Source: Demequina sp. B12 (GTDB taxonomy: Bacteria; Actinomycetota; Actinomycetes; Actinomycetales; Demequinaceae). Taken from it: 64,000 nucleotides of DNA. Position numbers and translations under genes: made by a program. Position 1 is the first letter of the stretch; every line of letters starts with the position of its first letter. Shown here piece after piece: positions 18,050 to 26,360 of the stretch. A model generated the notes under the pieces. It had not been told where the DNA came from and did no database searches. It saw only the letters and a list, made by a program, of their open reading frames with translations. Location: positions 248,001 to 312,000 of the forward strand of contig NZ_JAPEHU010000003.1 in NCBI RefSeq assembly GCF_028823635.1, read 5' to 3'.

Positions 18050-18505
18050 ATGAGCACTACTCCTGACGGTTCTGGCGTGCAGGACCCGTTTTTGACGCAG
18101 TCATCCACTCAGCAGGCAAACGCAGGGACCGCGCCGGTTCCCGCGCCGTACGCGCAAGCGCAGTACCCCGCCGCTCCATACTCACAGGCTCCATACTCAC
18201 AAGCTCCGTACGGCCAGCCGGTTTATCAGCCGTATGGCGGTCCTGTCGCCTCGGACGCGAAGACGTGGATGAACATCACGGCTTTGGTGACGTCGTTGGT
18301 GGGGATCGGCCTTGCTGGCATCATCTTTGGCCACTTAGGTCTCGCGGCCGTCAAGCGTGGCGAGGCGCAGCAGCGCGGTTTGGGTCTGGCGGGACTGATT
18401 ATTGGTTACGTGCAGCTTGCCGCCGTTGTGGGGCTGTTTGCTTTCTACTTCTTGATGCTCATTGGCATCTTCGGCATGGCAGCGACAGCGGGCTCAACCT
18501 ACTAA
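18050..18505 (+). CDS. DUF4190 domain membrane protein (paralogue)
   Basis: The 151-residue protein copies the layout of its upstream neighbour: a Tyr/Pro/Ala/Gln-rich disordered N-terminus with repeated YSQAPY units, then LVTSLVGIGLAGIIFGHLG and AVKRGEAQQRGLGLAGLIIGY. It lacks the Cys-containing tail. The start was placed at the ATG with GAGGGGG upstream, after the terminator; an in-frame extension back to 17867 would run through that hairpin and was rejected. Function unknown. Confidence 0.85.
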   Translation: MSTTPDGSGVQDPFLTQSSTQQANAGTAPVPAPYAQAQYPAAPYSQAPYSQAPYGQPVYQPYGGPVASDAKTWMNITALVTSLVGIGLAGIIFGHLGLAAVKRGEAQQRGLGLAGLIIGYVQLAAVVGLFAFYFLMLIGIFGMAATAGSTY

Positions 18506-18560
18506 GGGACCGCGACCCGTTGAGCGCTCAACGCTAAGCCGGTCCGCTCGCGCACAGAAA

Positions 18561-18603
18561 CGTTGAGGGCCCCGTCACCGAAATGGTGACGGGGCCCTCA
18601 ACG
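18561..18603. terminator. Bidirectional terminator, 19-bp perfect stem
   Basis: CGTTGAGGGCCCCGTCACC pairs perfectly with its complement around a 5-nt GAAAT loop, between the convergent DUF4190 and tig genes. Confidence 0.92.
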
Positions 18604-18622
18604 TATGTGGGAGGGGTGAGAG

Positions 18623-19945
18623 TTACTCGCCCTTCTCCTCAGTGGTCTCGTCCTCGGACTTTTCGTCTTCAAGCGAGCCGATGACCTCGGAAAGGTCCAC
18701 GGCGTTGCCTGCGGTGTCCTTGATGGTCGCGCGGCGCAGCGCGAAGGCGGTGGCCTTCGAACGGGCAACCTCGGCCACGATCGCGGGGATCTGGCCGCCC
18801 TGCTCGACCTGCTGAATGAAGGTCTGGGGGTCCATGCCGTACTGGCGCGAAGCGTTGATCAGGTACTCGAGCAGTTCGCCCTGCTCAACCTCAATCTCGA
18901 GGTCGTCTGCGAGCTGGTCCAGGAGGATCTGCGCGCGCAGTGCCTTCTGAGCTTCCTCGGTGACCTCTGCGCGGTGCTCGTCGTCCTCAAGGCGGTTCTC
19001 GTTTTCGAGGTGGGCGTGGACCTCACCCTCGATGACCTTCTTGGGGAGTTCAAAGTCGGTGGCTTCGGTCAGCACGTCGAGGAGCTTCTCGCGCGCCTGC
19101 ACGGCCTGGTTGTTGGCCTTGATGCGGGCGGCCTGCTCGCGCAGGTCAGTCTTGAGCTCTTCGACGGTGTCGAACTCGGAAGCGAGCTGCGCGAAGTCGT
19201 CGTCAACCTCAGGAAGCTCGCGCTCCTTGACGGCGGTGACCTTCACGGTGATCTGTGCGGTCTTGCCTGCGTGCTCACCTGCAGCGAGAGGCGCCTCGAA
19301 GGAGGTCTCTTCGTCTGCGGACAGGCCCACGAGTGCATCGTCCAGACCTTCGAGCATGTTGCCCGAACCGACCTGGTAGGAGGTGCCCTGGACGTTGTCC
19401 ACGTCTTCGCCGTCGAGCTTCGCGGCAAGGTCGATGGTGGTGTAGTCACCGTCAGCAACGGGACGATCAACGGTCTTGAGCGAGCCGAAGCGCTCACGCA
19501 GGTTGATGAGGCGCTCTTCGACGTCCTCGTCGGAGACCTCAACGGGGTCAACCTCAACGGTGATGTCTGCAGCTGCAGGGATCTTCACCTCGGGACGGAT
19601 CTCCACCTCAGCGGTGAACTCGAGGCCTTCGAAGCCTTCTTCCGAACCGGGAATCTTGACAACCTCAACCTCGGGCTGTCCGAAGGGGCGGATGCCCTGC
19701 TCCTTGACGGCATCCGAGTACCAGCCGGGAAGGCCTTCGTTGACGGCGTGCTCAATGACGGCACCCTTGCCCACGCGCTGTTCGAGGATGCGCGGCGGGA
19801 CCTTGCCCTTGCGGAATCCGGGGATCTGGACCTGCTCGCCGATGTGCTGGTAGGCGTGGTCCATCGAGGGCTTGAGGTCTTCCTCGGTGAGGGTGACCGT
19901 GAGCTTGACGGTCGTGGCGTCGATCTTCTCGAGGGCGCTGGTCAC
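18623..19945 (-). CDS. tig: Trigger factor
   Basis: The ribosome-associated chaperone binds nascent chains near the exit tunnel. The 440 residues show the N-terminal ribosome-binding domain with the signature region IPGFRKGKVPPRILEQR (about 40-56), then the FKBP-type PPIase domain (about 160-245), and a helical C-terminal domain ending in an acidic tail (EDEKSEDETTEEKGE). Initiation is at GTG with AGGAGC upstream. A decamer copy is at 20058-20067, 113 nt upstream of the start. Confidence 0.97.
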   Translation of the reverse strand: MTSALEKIDATTVKLTVTLTEEDLKPSMDHAYQHIGEQVQIPGFRKGKVPPRILEQRVGKGAVIEHAVNEGLPGWYSDAVKEQGIRPFGQPEVEVVKIPGSEEGFEGLEFTAEVEIRPEVKIPAAADITVEVDPVEVSDEDVEERLINLRERFGSLKTVDRPVADGDYTTIDLAAKLDGEDVDNVQGTSYQVGSGNMLEGLDDALVGLSADEETSFEAPLAAGEHAGKTAQITVKVTAVKERELPEVDDDFAQLASEFDTVEELKTDLREQAARIKANNQAVQAREKLLDVLTEATDFELPKKVIEGEVHAHLENENRLEDDEHRAEVTEEAQKALRAQILLDQLADDLEIEVEQGELLEYLINASRQYGMDPQTFIQQVEQGGQIPAIVAEVARSKATAFALRRATIKDTAGNAVDLSEVIGSLEDEKSEDETTEEKGE

Positions 19946-20057
19946 TGATGTGCTCCTGATTATTGGGATTGGTCCTCGCCGTATGCGGGCATACCGCAGT
20001 CGGGCAACCCCACGAGTCTAGTGCGGTATGGCGCTGTGGCCCAATCGCGTTCGCTGT

Positions 20058-20067
20058 GGGCCGATGC
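20058..20067. repeat. Decamer motif copy GGGCCGATGC
   Basis: Intergenic copy between the tandem GNAT gene and tig. Confidence 0.6.
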
Positions 20068-20085
20068 GCCAGCGTCGTTGACCGC

Positions 20086-21105
20086 TCAACGAGATACCGG
20101 TGGCGCCTCACCGTGCTGACGGGACGAGGGCTCCGTACGACGCATCGCGGAGGTGGTGTGCTTGAGTGCGAAACCTAGGCGCTCGTAGAGACGCACCGCA
20201 CCAGTCAGCGATTCAGAGTCCACGTCGAGTTCGATCAGCCCATATGCACCGCTCTGGGCGGCGACGGCGATGGTCCTGGCCAGCACTGCGCTACCCAGGC
20301 CCCGCCCACGTGAATCGGGAACGGTGCCAACGATGTTCACATACAGTTCGTTGTCAACCCACTGCCCGCACAGCGCATAGGCCAGCACTGCGCCGTCGGC
20401 GTCGACCGCGATGGTGGAGACATCCATGCGTGCACTGTTGCCCGTCCACATTTCGTGCCATGACTGGGCGCTCGGCGGAAGGCTCCCCCAGTGGTCCACA
20501 AAGGCTGCGCAGTGCGCAGCATGCGCGGCGGCCTCGTCTCCGTCGTGAGGAGAGCGGAGGGTAACGCCGGGTGGCAACTCAGCCGAGGCATCGGCGTCAC
20601 TGGGCGTGAGTGGCCGGGTGAGCGCGTTGAAGTAGCGGGCAATCTCGTAGCCACGATGCTCCAGCATGCGTTGTGCCGATGAGCCATCCCGGCCACCGCT
20701 AGCCCGCAGGTAGTGAGATGCACCCGGATGGCGTTCGGACACTGCCTCCGTGGCGCGTGCCTCGAGGCGTTCCATGAGATGGCGCCCAATGCCGCGGCCT
20801 CGGTGGTCGGCGTGAACGCCGCCGTCGAGATTGCACCGGACAAGACCTTCGGCGTCGCGTGTTTCCGAAATCCAGAGTTGACCGAAGCCCACGAGTGAGT
20901 CGCCGTCCCACACCGCGAAAGTGTCGCGTTCTGGTTCGACGTCGTGAGACTCGAGTTCCTCGCGCAAGTCTTCCGGGGAGTAGAACTCATCAGTCCTGTC
21001 GACCACAGCGAGGTGGTGGGTGAGCGCCGCCCACGGCTCGATGTCGTCGACTCGGAGGGAGGTCCAGCGAAGGTTGTCGGTCACGCGCCGATCATAGGCA
21101 CGCAC
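20086..21105 (-). CDS. Tandem GNAT acetyltransferase (mycothiol synthase-like layout)
   Basis: Two GNAT domains follow each other in 339 residues. The first has its acetyl-CoA loop at HADHRGRGIGRHLM (near residue 97), the second at VPDSRGRGLGSAVLA (near residue 277), both the Q/RxxGxG/A pattern. The double layout is that of mycothiol synthase MshD and of many uncharacterised actinobacterial enzymes. MshD-specific residues cannot be confirmed here, so no substrate is given. The start is uncertain between GTG 21105 and GTG 21084. It ends next to the tig promoter region and begins 4 nt after the DUF2306 gene. Confidence 0.8.
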   Translation of the reverse strand: MRAYDRRVTDNLRWTSLRVDDIEPWAALTHHLAVVDRTDEFYSPEDLREELESHDVEPERDTFAVWDGDSLVGFGQLWISETRDAEGLVRCNLDGGVHADHRGRGIGRHLMERLEARATEAVSERHPGASHYLRASGGRDGSSAQRMLEHRGYEIARYFNALTRPLTPSDADASAELPPGVTLRSPHDGDEAAAHAAHCAAFVDHWGSLPPSAQSWHEMWTGNSARMDVSTIAVDADGAVLAYALCGQWVDNELYVNIVGTVPDSRGRGLGSAVLARTIAVAAQSGAYGLIELDVDSESLTGAVRLYERLGFALKHTTSAMRRTEPSSRQHGEAPPVSR

Positions 21106-21109
21106 ACCT

Positions 21110-21844
21110 TCATCGCGCTGTCACCGTGCGCCTACCTATGAGGGAAGGGAGCCCTCGCCTGCGGATGAGCCACTCGGCGACGAGCACGTTGGGAACCCAG
21201 CACAAGAACGGCACCCACAGGTAGGCGGAGGCAAAGGCGGCGTCTTCGCTCTGCGCGCCTGCCGCCGTGTAGGCCACGATCAGAACGATGAGCCACAGGC
21301 GGAGTGTGACCGCAGCGAAGGTAAGCGCATAGTTGCGGATCATCCAGGCCTGGTGCTGGGCCAGGTGTCGTTGACGGGCCGCACGCACCGCGAGCACCAC
21401 TGAGCCGAGCCACAGCAATCCGAGTAGCCCGAATCCCGCAACGCCGATGCCGCCGGCAGAGTTGGACGGGGCGATGACCAGTCCGGACAGGGCGCCAAGC
21501 GTGACGCTGACGGCGTAGATACGTCCGGAGATGCGGTGAGCGGTGGTGAAGCGATGGCGGAGGCGTTTCCAGAACTGGACGGGGCCCAGCAGCAGGGCAG
21601 CCGATGCGCTCACGATGTGCGTGTAGAGCGCGGCTTGGAGCAGATCGGAGCCTTCTGCGTAGGTGAGCACGACAGAGTTGCTCTCCCCCAGCGACTGGAG
21701 CGACTGGCTTGCGTAGGTGCCCAGGCTCACCGCCGCGATAGCGAGCGCGAGCAGCGCAACCACAGCCCAACCTACGCGCGACCGTGCTGGTCGCCGCGCA
21801 CGTTCGAGGGGCGTGGAGGCGGGGACCGGCGTGAGTGTTGACAT
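21110..21844 (-). CDS. DUF2306 family membrane protein
   Basis: The 244-residue protein has about six to seven hydrophobic helices. The pattern HIVSASAALLLGPVQFWKRL then HRISGRIYAVSV and HQAWMIRNYALTFAAVTLR identifies DUF2306, whose conserved His residues may bind haem; this is unproven. It has GAGGAGAC upstream of the ATG and is divergent from a TetR regulator, with the operator-like inverted repeat lying between them. It is therefore the most likely target of that regulator. Confidence 0.85.
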   Translation of the reverse strand: MSTLTPVPASTPLERARRPARSRVGWAVVALLALAIAAVSLGTYASQSLQSLGESNSVVLTYAEGSDLLQAALYTHIVSASAALLLGPVQFWKRLRHRFTTAHRISGRIYAVSVTLGALSGLVIAPSNSAGGIGVAGFGLLGLLWLGSVVLAVRAARQRHLAQHQAWMIRNYALTFAAVTLRLWLIVLIVAYTAAGAQSEDAAFASAYLWVPFLCWVPNVLVAEWLIRRRGLPSLIGRRTVTAR

Positions 21845-21888
21845 GAGGCGTCTCCTCGTTTTGCGTCTTTGGCGAGCAGTGTGAATGC

Positions 21889-21914
21889 TATTAACTTAAG
21901 TGCCAATGTTAATA
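21889..21914. promoter_or_regulatory. Probable TetR operator
   Basis: TATTAAC (21889-21895) and GTTAATA (21908-21914) are perfect 7-bp inverted arms 12 bp apart in an AT-rich patch, inside the 78-bp divergent spacer. The second arm ends 8 bp before the regulator ATG, so bound repressor would block both promoters. Confidence 0.7.
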
Positions 21915-21922
21915 TCGTCAAC

Positions 21923-22507
21923 ATGGGCGATCGCTCCACTTACCACCACGGCTCACTGCGCACCGCGCTGCTCAAAGATGGACATGACCTGCTCGCGGAA
22001 ACGGGCCCCGAGCGGTTCTCGCTCAACGCGCTGGCACGCAAGGTCGGCGTCTCCCCCGCCGCCCCCTACCGGCACTTCCCCGACCGTGACCACCTGCTCG
22101 ACGCGATCGCCGACGAGGGCTACGAGATCTTTGGTGCCGCCCTCGCTGACGCCGTAAGCAACGCGACTGATCCTGGCGACGCGGTGAGGGGCATCGTCCG
22201 GGCCTACCTCAACTTCGCTGCGGCGCACGCCACCTATTTCTCCGTGATGTTCCGCGACAGAGAAGACCGCCCCAACCTTGTAGGCCCGCCCTCATTCACC
22301 ACCTTCGCCAACGCCATCGCGGCAGCTCAACACAGCGGGCACCTGGACTCCCACGCTGACACCGCCGGGCTCGCACGCGCCATCTGGGCAGGCGTCCACG
22401 GCGCCGCAGTCCTCACCAGCACCGGTGGGTTCGCGAAAGTGGGCCTGGGAGTCCCGCAGGAACAGCTCGTCGAAGAGATCGTGAGCCCCTACCTGCGCAC
22501 TCCTTGA
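21923..22507 (+). CDS. TetR/AcrR family transcriptional regulator
   Basis: The 194-residue protein starts MGDRSTYHHGSLRTALL and carries a classical TetR N-terminal helix-turn-helix (FSLNALARKVGVSPAAPYRHFPDRDHLLDAI), followed by a C-terminal ligand domain of the WHG type (GLARAIWAGVHGAAVL). It probably represses itself and the divergent DUF2306 membrane gene through the inverted repeat upstream. The ATG at 21923 was chosen because the longer frame would place the operator within coding DNA and add residues not seen in the family. Confidence 0.9.
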   Translation: MGDRSTYHHGSLRTALLKDGHDLLAETGPERFSLNALARKVGVSPAAPYRHFPDRDHLLDAIADEGYEIFGAALADAVSNATDPGDAVRGIVRAYLNFAAAHATYFSVMFRDREDRPNLVGPPSFTTFANAIAAAQHSGHLDSHADTAGLARAIWAGVHGAAVLTSTGGFAKVGLGVPQEQLVEEIVSPYLRTP

Positions 22508-22645
22508 GCGAGCAACCCGAGGAGACCCCACTTGCCGCTGCCGCGCGCCAGCAGTCATCCGGTGCCACATTCGAGCAAAAAGTGACACTCGGTGACTGCT
22601 ACGACACTGCGACACCTTGCGAAAAGGCCCCGTGCGAAAACGACG

Positions 22646-22673
22646 AAGGGCCCGTCCAGACGGACAGGCCCTT
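22646..22673 (-). terminator. Terminator downstream of tRNA-Pro
   Basis: AAGGGCCCGTCC and GGACAGGCCCTT arms around AGAC, 10 nt beyond the tRNA 3' end. Confidence 0.8.
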
Positions 22674-22679
22674 GCGTGA

Positions 22680-22756
<77 letters not shown>

Positions 22757-22889
22757 ATGCCCAATCGCTTGGGCCTCGTAACTCTAGTATGCCTGCGGGG
22801 GTGTTGACGACCGCAATCCCACTTTGCCGCTGTTTCCCTGCATAAACTCGATCCCATCCACGCTCTTGTCCCCCGGTTAAGGAGAGCTC

Positions 22890-23276
22890 ATGTGGGTCGC
22901 GTCGTATGTTTTTGCGGTGGCCGCTGCCGCACTGCATGTGTACATCTTCTGGCTGGAGTCGTGGGCGTGGGAGCGTCCGTCGACGCGCGCGGTCTTTGGC
23001 ATCACGTCTGAAGCGGAAGCACGCACCACCCGGCCGTTGGCGTTCAATCAGGGGTTTTACAACTTGTTCTTAGCCATCACGGCGGCGGCAGGCGTGGGAT
23101 TGATGCTTGCCGGCCATACAGCCGTGGGGGCCACGCTGGTGTTTGCTGGTGCGGGGTCGATGCTCGCTGCTGCAGTGGTGCTCGCCTCGACGGGGAGGCG
23201 CTACGCGAAGGCTGCCACCGTTCAAGGAACCCTGCCGGGACTAGCGGTGGTGACGCTCGTGATGGCGTTGCTCTAG
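22890..23276 (+). CDS. DUF1304 family small membrane protein
   Basis: A 128-residue protein with four hydrophobic helices. The N-terminus VAAAALHVYIFWLESWAW and the segment NQGFYNLFLAITAA are hallmarks of DUF1304, a widespread four-helix membrane family with unknown function. A TTAAGGAGAG site lies upstream of the ATG. No operon partner is adjacent. Confidence 0.88.
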   Translation: MWVASYVFAVAAAALHVYIFWLESWAWERPSTRAVFGITSEAEARTTRPLAFNQGFYNLFLAITAAAGVGLMLAGHTAVGATLVFAGAGSMLAAAVVLASTGRRYAKAATVQGTLPGLAVVTLVMALL

Positions 23277-23361
23277 GCGCGGCGTTTTTATCTTGGCCAA
23301 GGCTCGGCTACTCTACTAGTGGAGCCGATGCGGCAGGCAGCAGGCCTGACAACCCGGCAAT

Positions 23362-23435
23362 GCGGGTGTAGCTCAATGGTAGAGCCTCAGTCTTCCAAAC
23401 TGATTACGCGGGTTCGATTCCCGTCACCCGCTCCA
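23362..23435 (+). tRNA. tRNA-Gly (anticodon TCC)
   Basis: Acceptor GCGGGTG/CACCCGC, anticodon loop CTTCCAA giving TCC, T loop TTCGATT. CCA is encoded in the gene (23433-23435), unlike the other two tRNA genes of the window. An octamer motif copy (GCCGATGC, 23324-23331) lies 30 nt upstream. Confidence 0.96.
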
Positions 23436-23438
23436 TCC

Positions 23439-23476
23439 AGCGGCTCGAGTCTTGCGACTCGGGCCGCTTTTTCTTT
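23439..23476 (+). terminator. Rho-independent terminator of tRNA-Gly
   Basis: AGCGGCTCGAGTC/GACTCGGGCCGCT stem with TTGC loop, followed by a TTTTTCTTTCC tract, one of the few T-tailed terminators in this window. Confidence 0.9.
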
Positions 23477-23487
23477 CCGTACCGTGA

Positions 23488-23907
23488 CTAGAGGAATGCA
23501 CCGAGGATGGCGCCAGCGGCCGCAAGAGCGACGGTGTCGTGGGCGCCGTCAATGAGGGTCGCCAGGGGTGACCGTAGGGCGAAACCATCGTGGACCCAGT
23601 GCGCTCCCCACCTGAACACGACTCCGAGGATGGCGCCGGTGAGGAGTCCAGCCCACCAGGAGTCCACGCCCAGTGGCACAAAGAGGACGGCGAGCGCGAT
23701 CACGCCCAGTGCGTTGCCCAGGATCATTTGCCCGAACGACGCGGCCATGTTCGCGTCTTTCATGTCTTCGTCTGTGAACCCGACGGCACGCTGCCAGGGC
23801 TTGAAGAACAGCCCGGGCGAGTACCACAGCCACCCCAAAACAAAGGTGGCGATGAATGCGAGCAGGACTCCCAGCCACGAGATGTCGGAAAAACTGAGCC
23901 AGTCCAT
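23488..23907 (-). CDS. DUF1761 family membrane protein
   Basis: The 139-residue protein has about four hydrophobic helices and the DUF1761 signature LGWLWYSPGLFFKPWQRAVGF, then a QMILGNALGVIALAVL helix and a C-terminal HDTVALAAAGAILGAFL helix. The family has no known function. The ATG at 23907 has AAGGAGGA at correct spacing, so the longer in-frame extension was not used. Confidence 0.85.
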   Translation of the reverse strand: MDWLSFSDISWLGVLLAFIATFVLGWLWYSPGLFFKPWQRAVGFTDEDMKDANMAASFGQMILGNALGVIALAVLFVPLGVDSWWAGLLTGAILGVVFRWGAHWVHDGFALRSPLATLIDGAHDTVALAAAGAILGAFL

Positions 23908-23944
23908 GACTCCTCCTTGAGTCTGTGCGGGGCTTGCCGTGCGG

Positions 23945-24415
23945 CTAAGCCTCGCTCTGTGATTCGGCGGCGTGCGCGATGTCGTCAAGGTCTGCGATGA
24001 GCGCCTTGCGGGATGCGCTCATGCCGCCAGCCCCAAAGACGCCCCAGCCCAACTTCTGGAAGAACGTCTGTTCGCGTGGCTCTCCCGCGAAGACGACAGT
24101 AAGGACGGTGGCATCTCCGTCGAGTTCGCAACGGAACTCGGTGGTGTAGTAAATGCCGTGAGATAGCGATCCGACCGTGGTGGAGGTGGGGGCGTCCACA
24201 CCCGCCACTTCCATCTCTTCCGTGGCTTCTGCTCCGAACATCTTGCGGGTTTCGCGCCACCGCACCCCGACGGCATATCCCTCGCCTGCGAGCCGCTCAA
24301 CCTTGCGGATCGCTCGGATGTTGTCCGCGGCGTTGTCCAGGTCAGTCAGCACTGACCACACGGCGTCTGGGGTTGCGGCGACGGTGCGGCTTGCCTCGAC
24401 AGTTCTGACCTTCAT
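23945..24415 (-). CDS. SRPBCC (START-like) family protein
   Basis: The 156-residue protein starts MKVRTVEASRTVAATPDAVW and shows the polyketide-cyclase/START-like layout: a first beta strand and helix VWSVLTDLDN, then a run of strands, ending with a long helix RKALIADLDDIAHAA. These proteins bind hydrophobic ligands in a deep cavity; the ligand here is unknown. The gene lies between a DUF1761 gene and a second SRPBCC gene, all on the same strand, and may be co-transcribed with them. Confidence 0.8.
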   Translation of the reverse strand: MKVRTVEASRTVAATPDAVWSVLTDLDNAADNIRAIRKVERLAGEGYAVGVRWRETRKMFGAEATEEMEVAGVDAPTSTTVGSLSHGIYYTTEFRCELDGDATVLTVVFAGEPREQTFFQKLGWGVFGAGGMSASRKALIADLDDIAHAAESQSEA

Positions 24416-24513
24416 CGCCGGGGCTCCCTTCTTGACCACAGTTCAACCTGCTATCAACGCTAGTCGCTGCGCGCAGCGGGCGCGCGTCGAGGTGGTGCTG
24501 GTGTGTGGCGCGG

Positions 24514-25032
24514 CTACGGTGCGGGGGCCTCGTCATCGACGTGGTCGACGTCGTCGCCGCACTCTTCGTAGAGGTATCGCTGGAGTACGGCGTAGGACTG
24601 CAGGAACTCCGCTTCAGCATCGGCCCGCATGGCGCGCTTTTTCACGGTGAGGACCGCGTACTCCAGCCAGTTCAGCGGCCGGGTGGTGACCACGACTGTT
24701 TCTGCGAAGCTCACCACGGTGTCGCCGTCGACGCCGAACTCAATGTGCGATCGGCTCACGCCGTCGGGGAATGGGGTCTGGGTGGCGTAGCCGTGCGGCC
24801 GGTCCACGCTGACCATCTCTTGCTCTGCCACTACCGGGGTCCCGTCGATTTGCCGGGCGGACACCACCATGCGACTGCCAGGCGCGCCCCACTCGCCGCT
24901 GACCACATCGATGCGGTCAATCCTGGGGTGGTACTTCACCTGTGCCTCGCGGTCGTCGACGAAGGCCCAGACGTCGGCCACCTTTGCTTGAAGAGGCAGC
25001 GAGCACGCGATTTTCATTTTCAGGCGAGGCAT
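24514..25032 (-). CDS. SRPBCC (START-like) family protein
   Basis: The 172-residue protein reads MPRLKMKIACSLPLQAKVADVWAFVDDREAQ at its start, the usual strand-helix opening of SRPBCC folds, with later strands and a C-terminal helix, and an acidic tail. Ligand and role unknown. The ATG at 25032 has TGGAGAAAT upstream; an in-frame start 13 residues earlier would lie close to the decamer motif and has no ribosome site. It is divergent from the cysteine operon. It carries a decamer copy in its coding part (24617-24626). Confidence 0.8.
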   Translation of the reverse strand: MPRLKMKIACSLPLQAKVADVWAFVDDREAQVKYHPRIDRIDVVSGEWGAPGSRMVVSARQIDGTPVVAEQEMVSVDRPHGYATQTPFPDGVSRSHIEFGVDGDTVVSFAETVVVTTRPLNWLEYAVLTVKKRAMRADAEAEFLQSYAVLQRYLYEECGDDVDHVDDEAPAP

Positions 25033-25049
25033 GATTTCTCCATTTTCCA

Positions 25050-25112
25050 GGGCCGATGCTGCACTCACCATAGCGAATCGGCACCCGAATGTTGCCCGTC
25101 CCCGGCATCGGC
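25050..25112. repeat. Inverted pair of the decamer/octamer motif
   Basis: GGGCCGATGC (25050-25059) and GCATCGGC (25105-25112) face each other in the divergent spacer between an SRPBCC gene and the cysteine operon leader. Confidence 0.55.
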
Positions 25113-25150
25113 GCTAGCCTGACCGTATCTGCACTCGGAGGGATGGCACG

Positions 25151-25258
25151 ATGAGCAACGCACCGCGCACCGACGCGACGTTCGCTCCTGCCTCCACGAT
25201 GTGTACCTGCGCCCCCTGCCTGTGCTGCTGCATGTGTGCAGAGGGCTGCTGTCTGTAG
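25151..25258 (+). CDS. Polycysteine leader peptide of the cysK-cysE operon
   Basis: A 35-codon reading frame too short for routine gene calling. It starts with ATG, 7 nt after a clear GGAGGGA (25137-25143), and ends in TAG. Nine of the last 18 codons are Cys (codons 18, 20, 23, 25, 26, 27, 29, 33, 34), including three in a row. The first half is unremarkable. It lies 141 nt upstream of cysteine synthase. Cysteine-rich short ORFs upstream of cysteine genes act as cysteine-responsive attenuators in mycobacteria. The position, translation signals and codon content fit the same role here: ribosomes would slow at the Cys codons when charged tRNA-Cys is scarce. The product itself is probably not functional, although a metal-binding peptide is conceivable. 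Confidence 0.8.
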   Translation: MSNAPRTDATFAPASTMCTCAPCLCCCMCAEGCCL

Positions 25259-25314
25259 AGCGCTGGCACCAGCCCGGGACTGCAAGCCCCGGAGAAGCAG
25301 CGCCGCCAGCGCTC
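25245..25314 (+). promoter_or_regulatory. Possible attenuator structures after the polycysteine leader
   Basis: GAGCGCTGGC (25258-25267, beginning in the last base of the leader stop codon) can pair perfectly with GCCAGCGCTC (25305-25314), with a nested CCGGG/CCCGG hairpin. An alternative pairing links GCTGCT in leader codons 32-34 (25245-25250) with AGCAGC (25296-25301). Mutually exclusive folds of this sort are what attenuation needs; no T tract follows, so a classical terminator is not evident. Confidence 0.45.
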
Positions 25315-25399
25315 GCCCCCAGGAATCACCACGGTTCCGTTCGCGTTACCCCCTCCAGATGCGTCCGTAGAGGCGCTCCACATCGAAGGAAGAGAATCC

Positions 25400-26335
25400 A
25401 TGGCAAAGATCTATGAGGACGCTACGGCCCTCATCGGTAACACTCCCCTGGTCAAGATCAACACCCTCAGCGAAGGTGCTGGCGCGACCGTGCTGGGCAA
25501 GCTCGAGTTCTACAACCCTGCTAACTCCGTGAAGGACCGCCTTGGTGTCGCGATTGTTGACGCCGCAGAGAAGGACGGTTCCCTCAAGCCCGGCGGCACG
25601 ATCGTCGAGGCTACCTCCGGTAACACCGGCATCGCCCTCGCCATGGTGGGTGCGGCCCGCGGCTACAACGTCGTCCTCGCAATGCCGGAGACGATGTCCA
25701 AGGAGCGTCGCGCTCTGCTGCGTGCCTTTGGTGCAGAGCTGGTGCTGACCCCCGGGCCTGAGGGCATGAAGGGCGCTGTGGAAGCAGCAAACAAGATTGC
25801 GGAAGAGCGTCCCGGCTCGATCCTCGCTCGTCAGTTCGCCAACGAGGCCAACCCGGAGATTCACCGCCGCACCACTGCCGAGGAGATCTGGGCAGACACC
25901 GATGGTGAAGTTGACATCGTTGTCGCGGGCATCGGCACCGGCGGCACCATCACGGGCGTCGGCGAAGTCCTGAAGGCTAAGAAGCCTTCAGTGCAGATCG
26001 TGGCCGTCGAGCCCAAGGAATCCGCCATCCTCAACGGTGGAGAAGCCGGTCCGCACAAGATCCAGGGCATCGGCGCCAACTTTGTTCCTGAGGTGCTCAA
26101 CACGGAGATCTACGACGAAGTCTTCGACGTCGACTCCGAGACCGCTGTTGCGACCGCACGTGCTGCCGCACGCAAGGAAGGCCTCCTGGTGGGAATCTCC
26201 TCCGGTGCTGCCCTGCACGCCGCGATCGAGATCGCCAAGCGCCCTGAGAACGCCGGCAAGACCATCGTCACCATCATCCCGTCCTTCGGTGAGCGCTACC
26301 TGTCGTCGGTGCTCTACGCGGACTTGATGGACTAA
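25400..26335 (+). CDS. cysK: Cysteine synthase A (O-acetylserine sulfhydrylase)
   Basis: Makes cysteine from O-acetylserine and sulfide using PLP, in the cytosol. The 311 residues match CysK. The PLP lysine is Lys45 in NSVKDR, the substrate loop is TSGNTG at 72-77, and the glycine-rich phosphate site is [21 protein letters not shown] precedes the ATG. It is the first enzyme gene after the polycysteine leader and is followed after 25 nt by serine acetyltransferase, which supplies its substrate and normally binds it through its C-terminal Ile (present here). Confidence 0.98.
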   Translation: MAKIYEDATALIGNTPLVKINTLSEGAGATVLGKLEFYNPANSVKDRLGVAIVDAAEKDGSLKPGGTIVEATSGNTGIALAMVGAARGYNVVLAMPETMSKERRALLRAFGAELVLTPGPEGMKGAVEAANKIAEERPGSILARQFANEANPEIHRRTTAEEIWADTDGEVDIVVAGIGTGGTITGVGEVLKAKKPSVQIVAVEPKESAILNGGEAGPHKIQGIGANFVPEVLNTEIYDEVFDVDSETAVATARAAARKEGLLVGISSGAALHAAIEIAKRPENAGKTIVTIIPSFGERYLSSVLYADLMD

Positions 26336-26360
26336 TCCACTCAAGGAGACACGTCCCCGC

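Noticed and set aside
25259-25399. T-box riboswitch upstream of cysK
   Set aside because: No T-box consensus (TGGNACCGCG-like) or specifier loop is visible; the polycysteine leader explains the region better.
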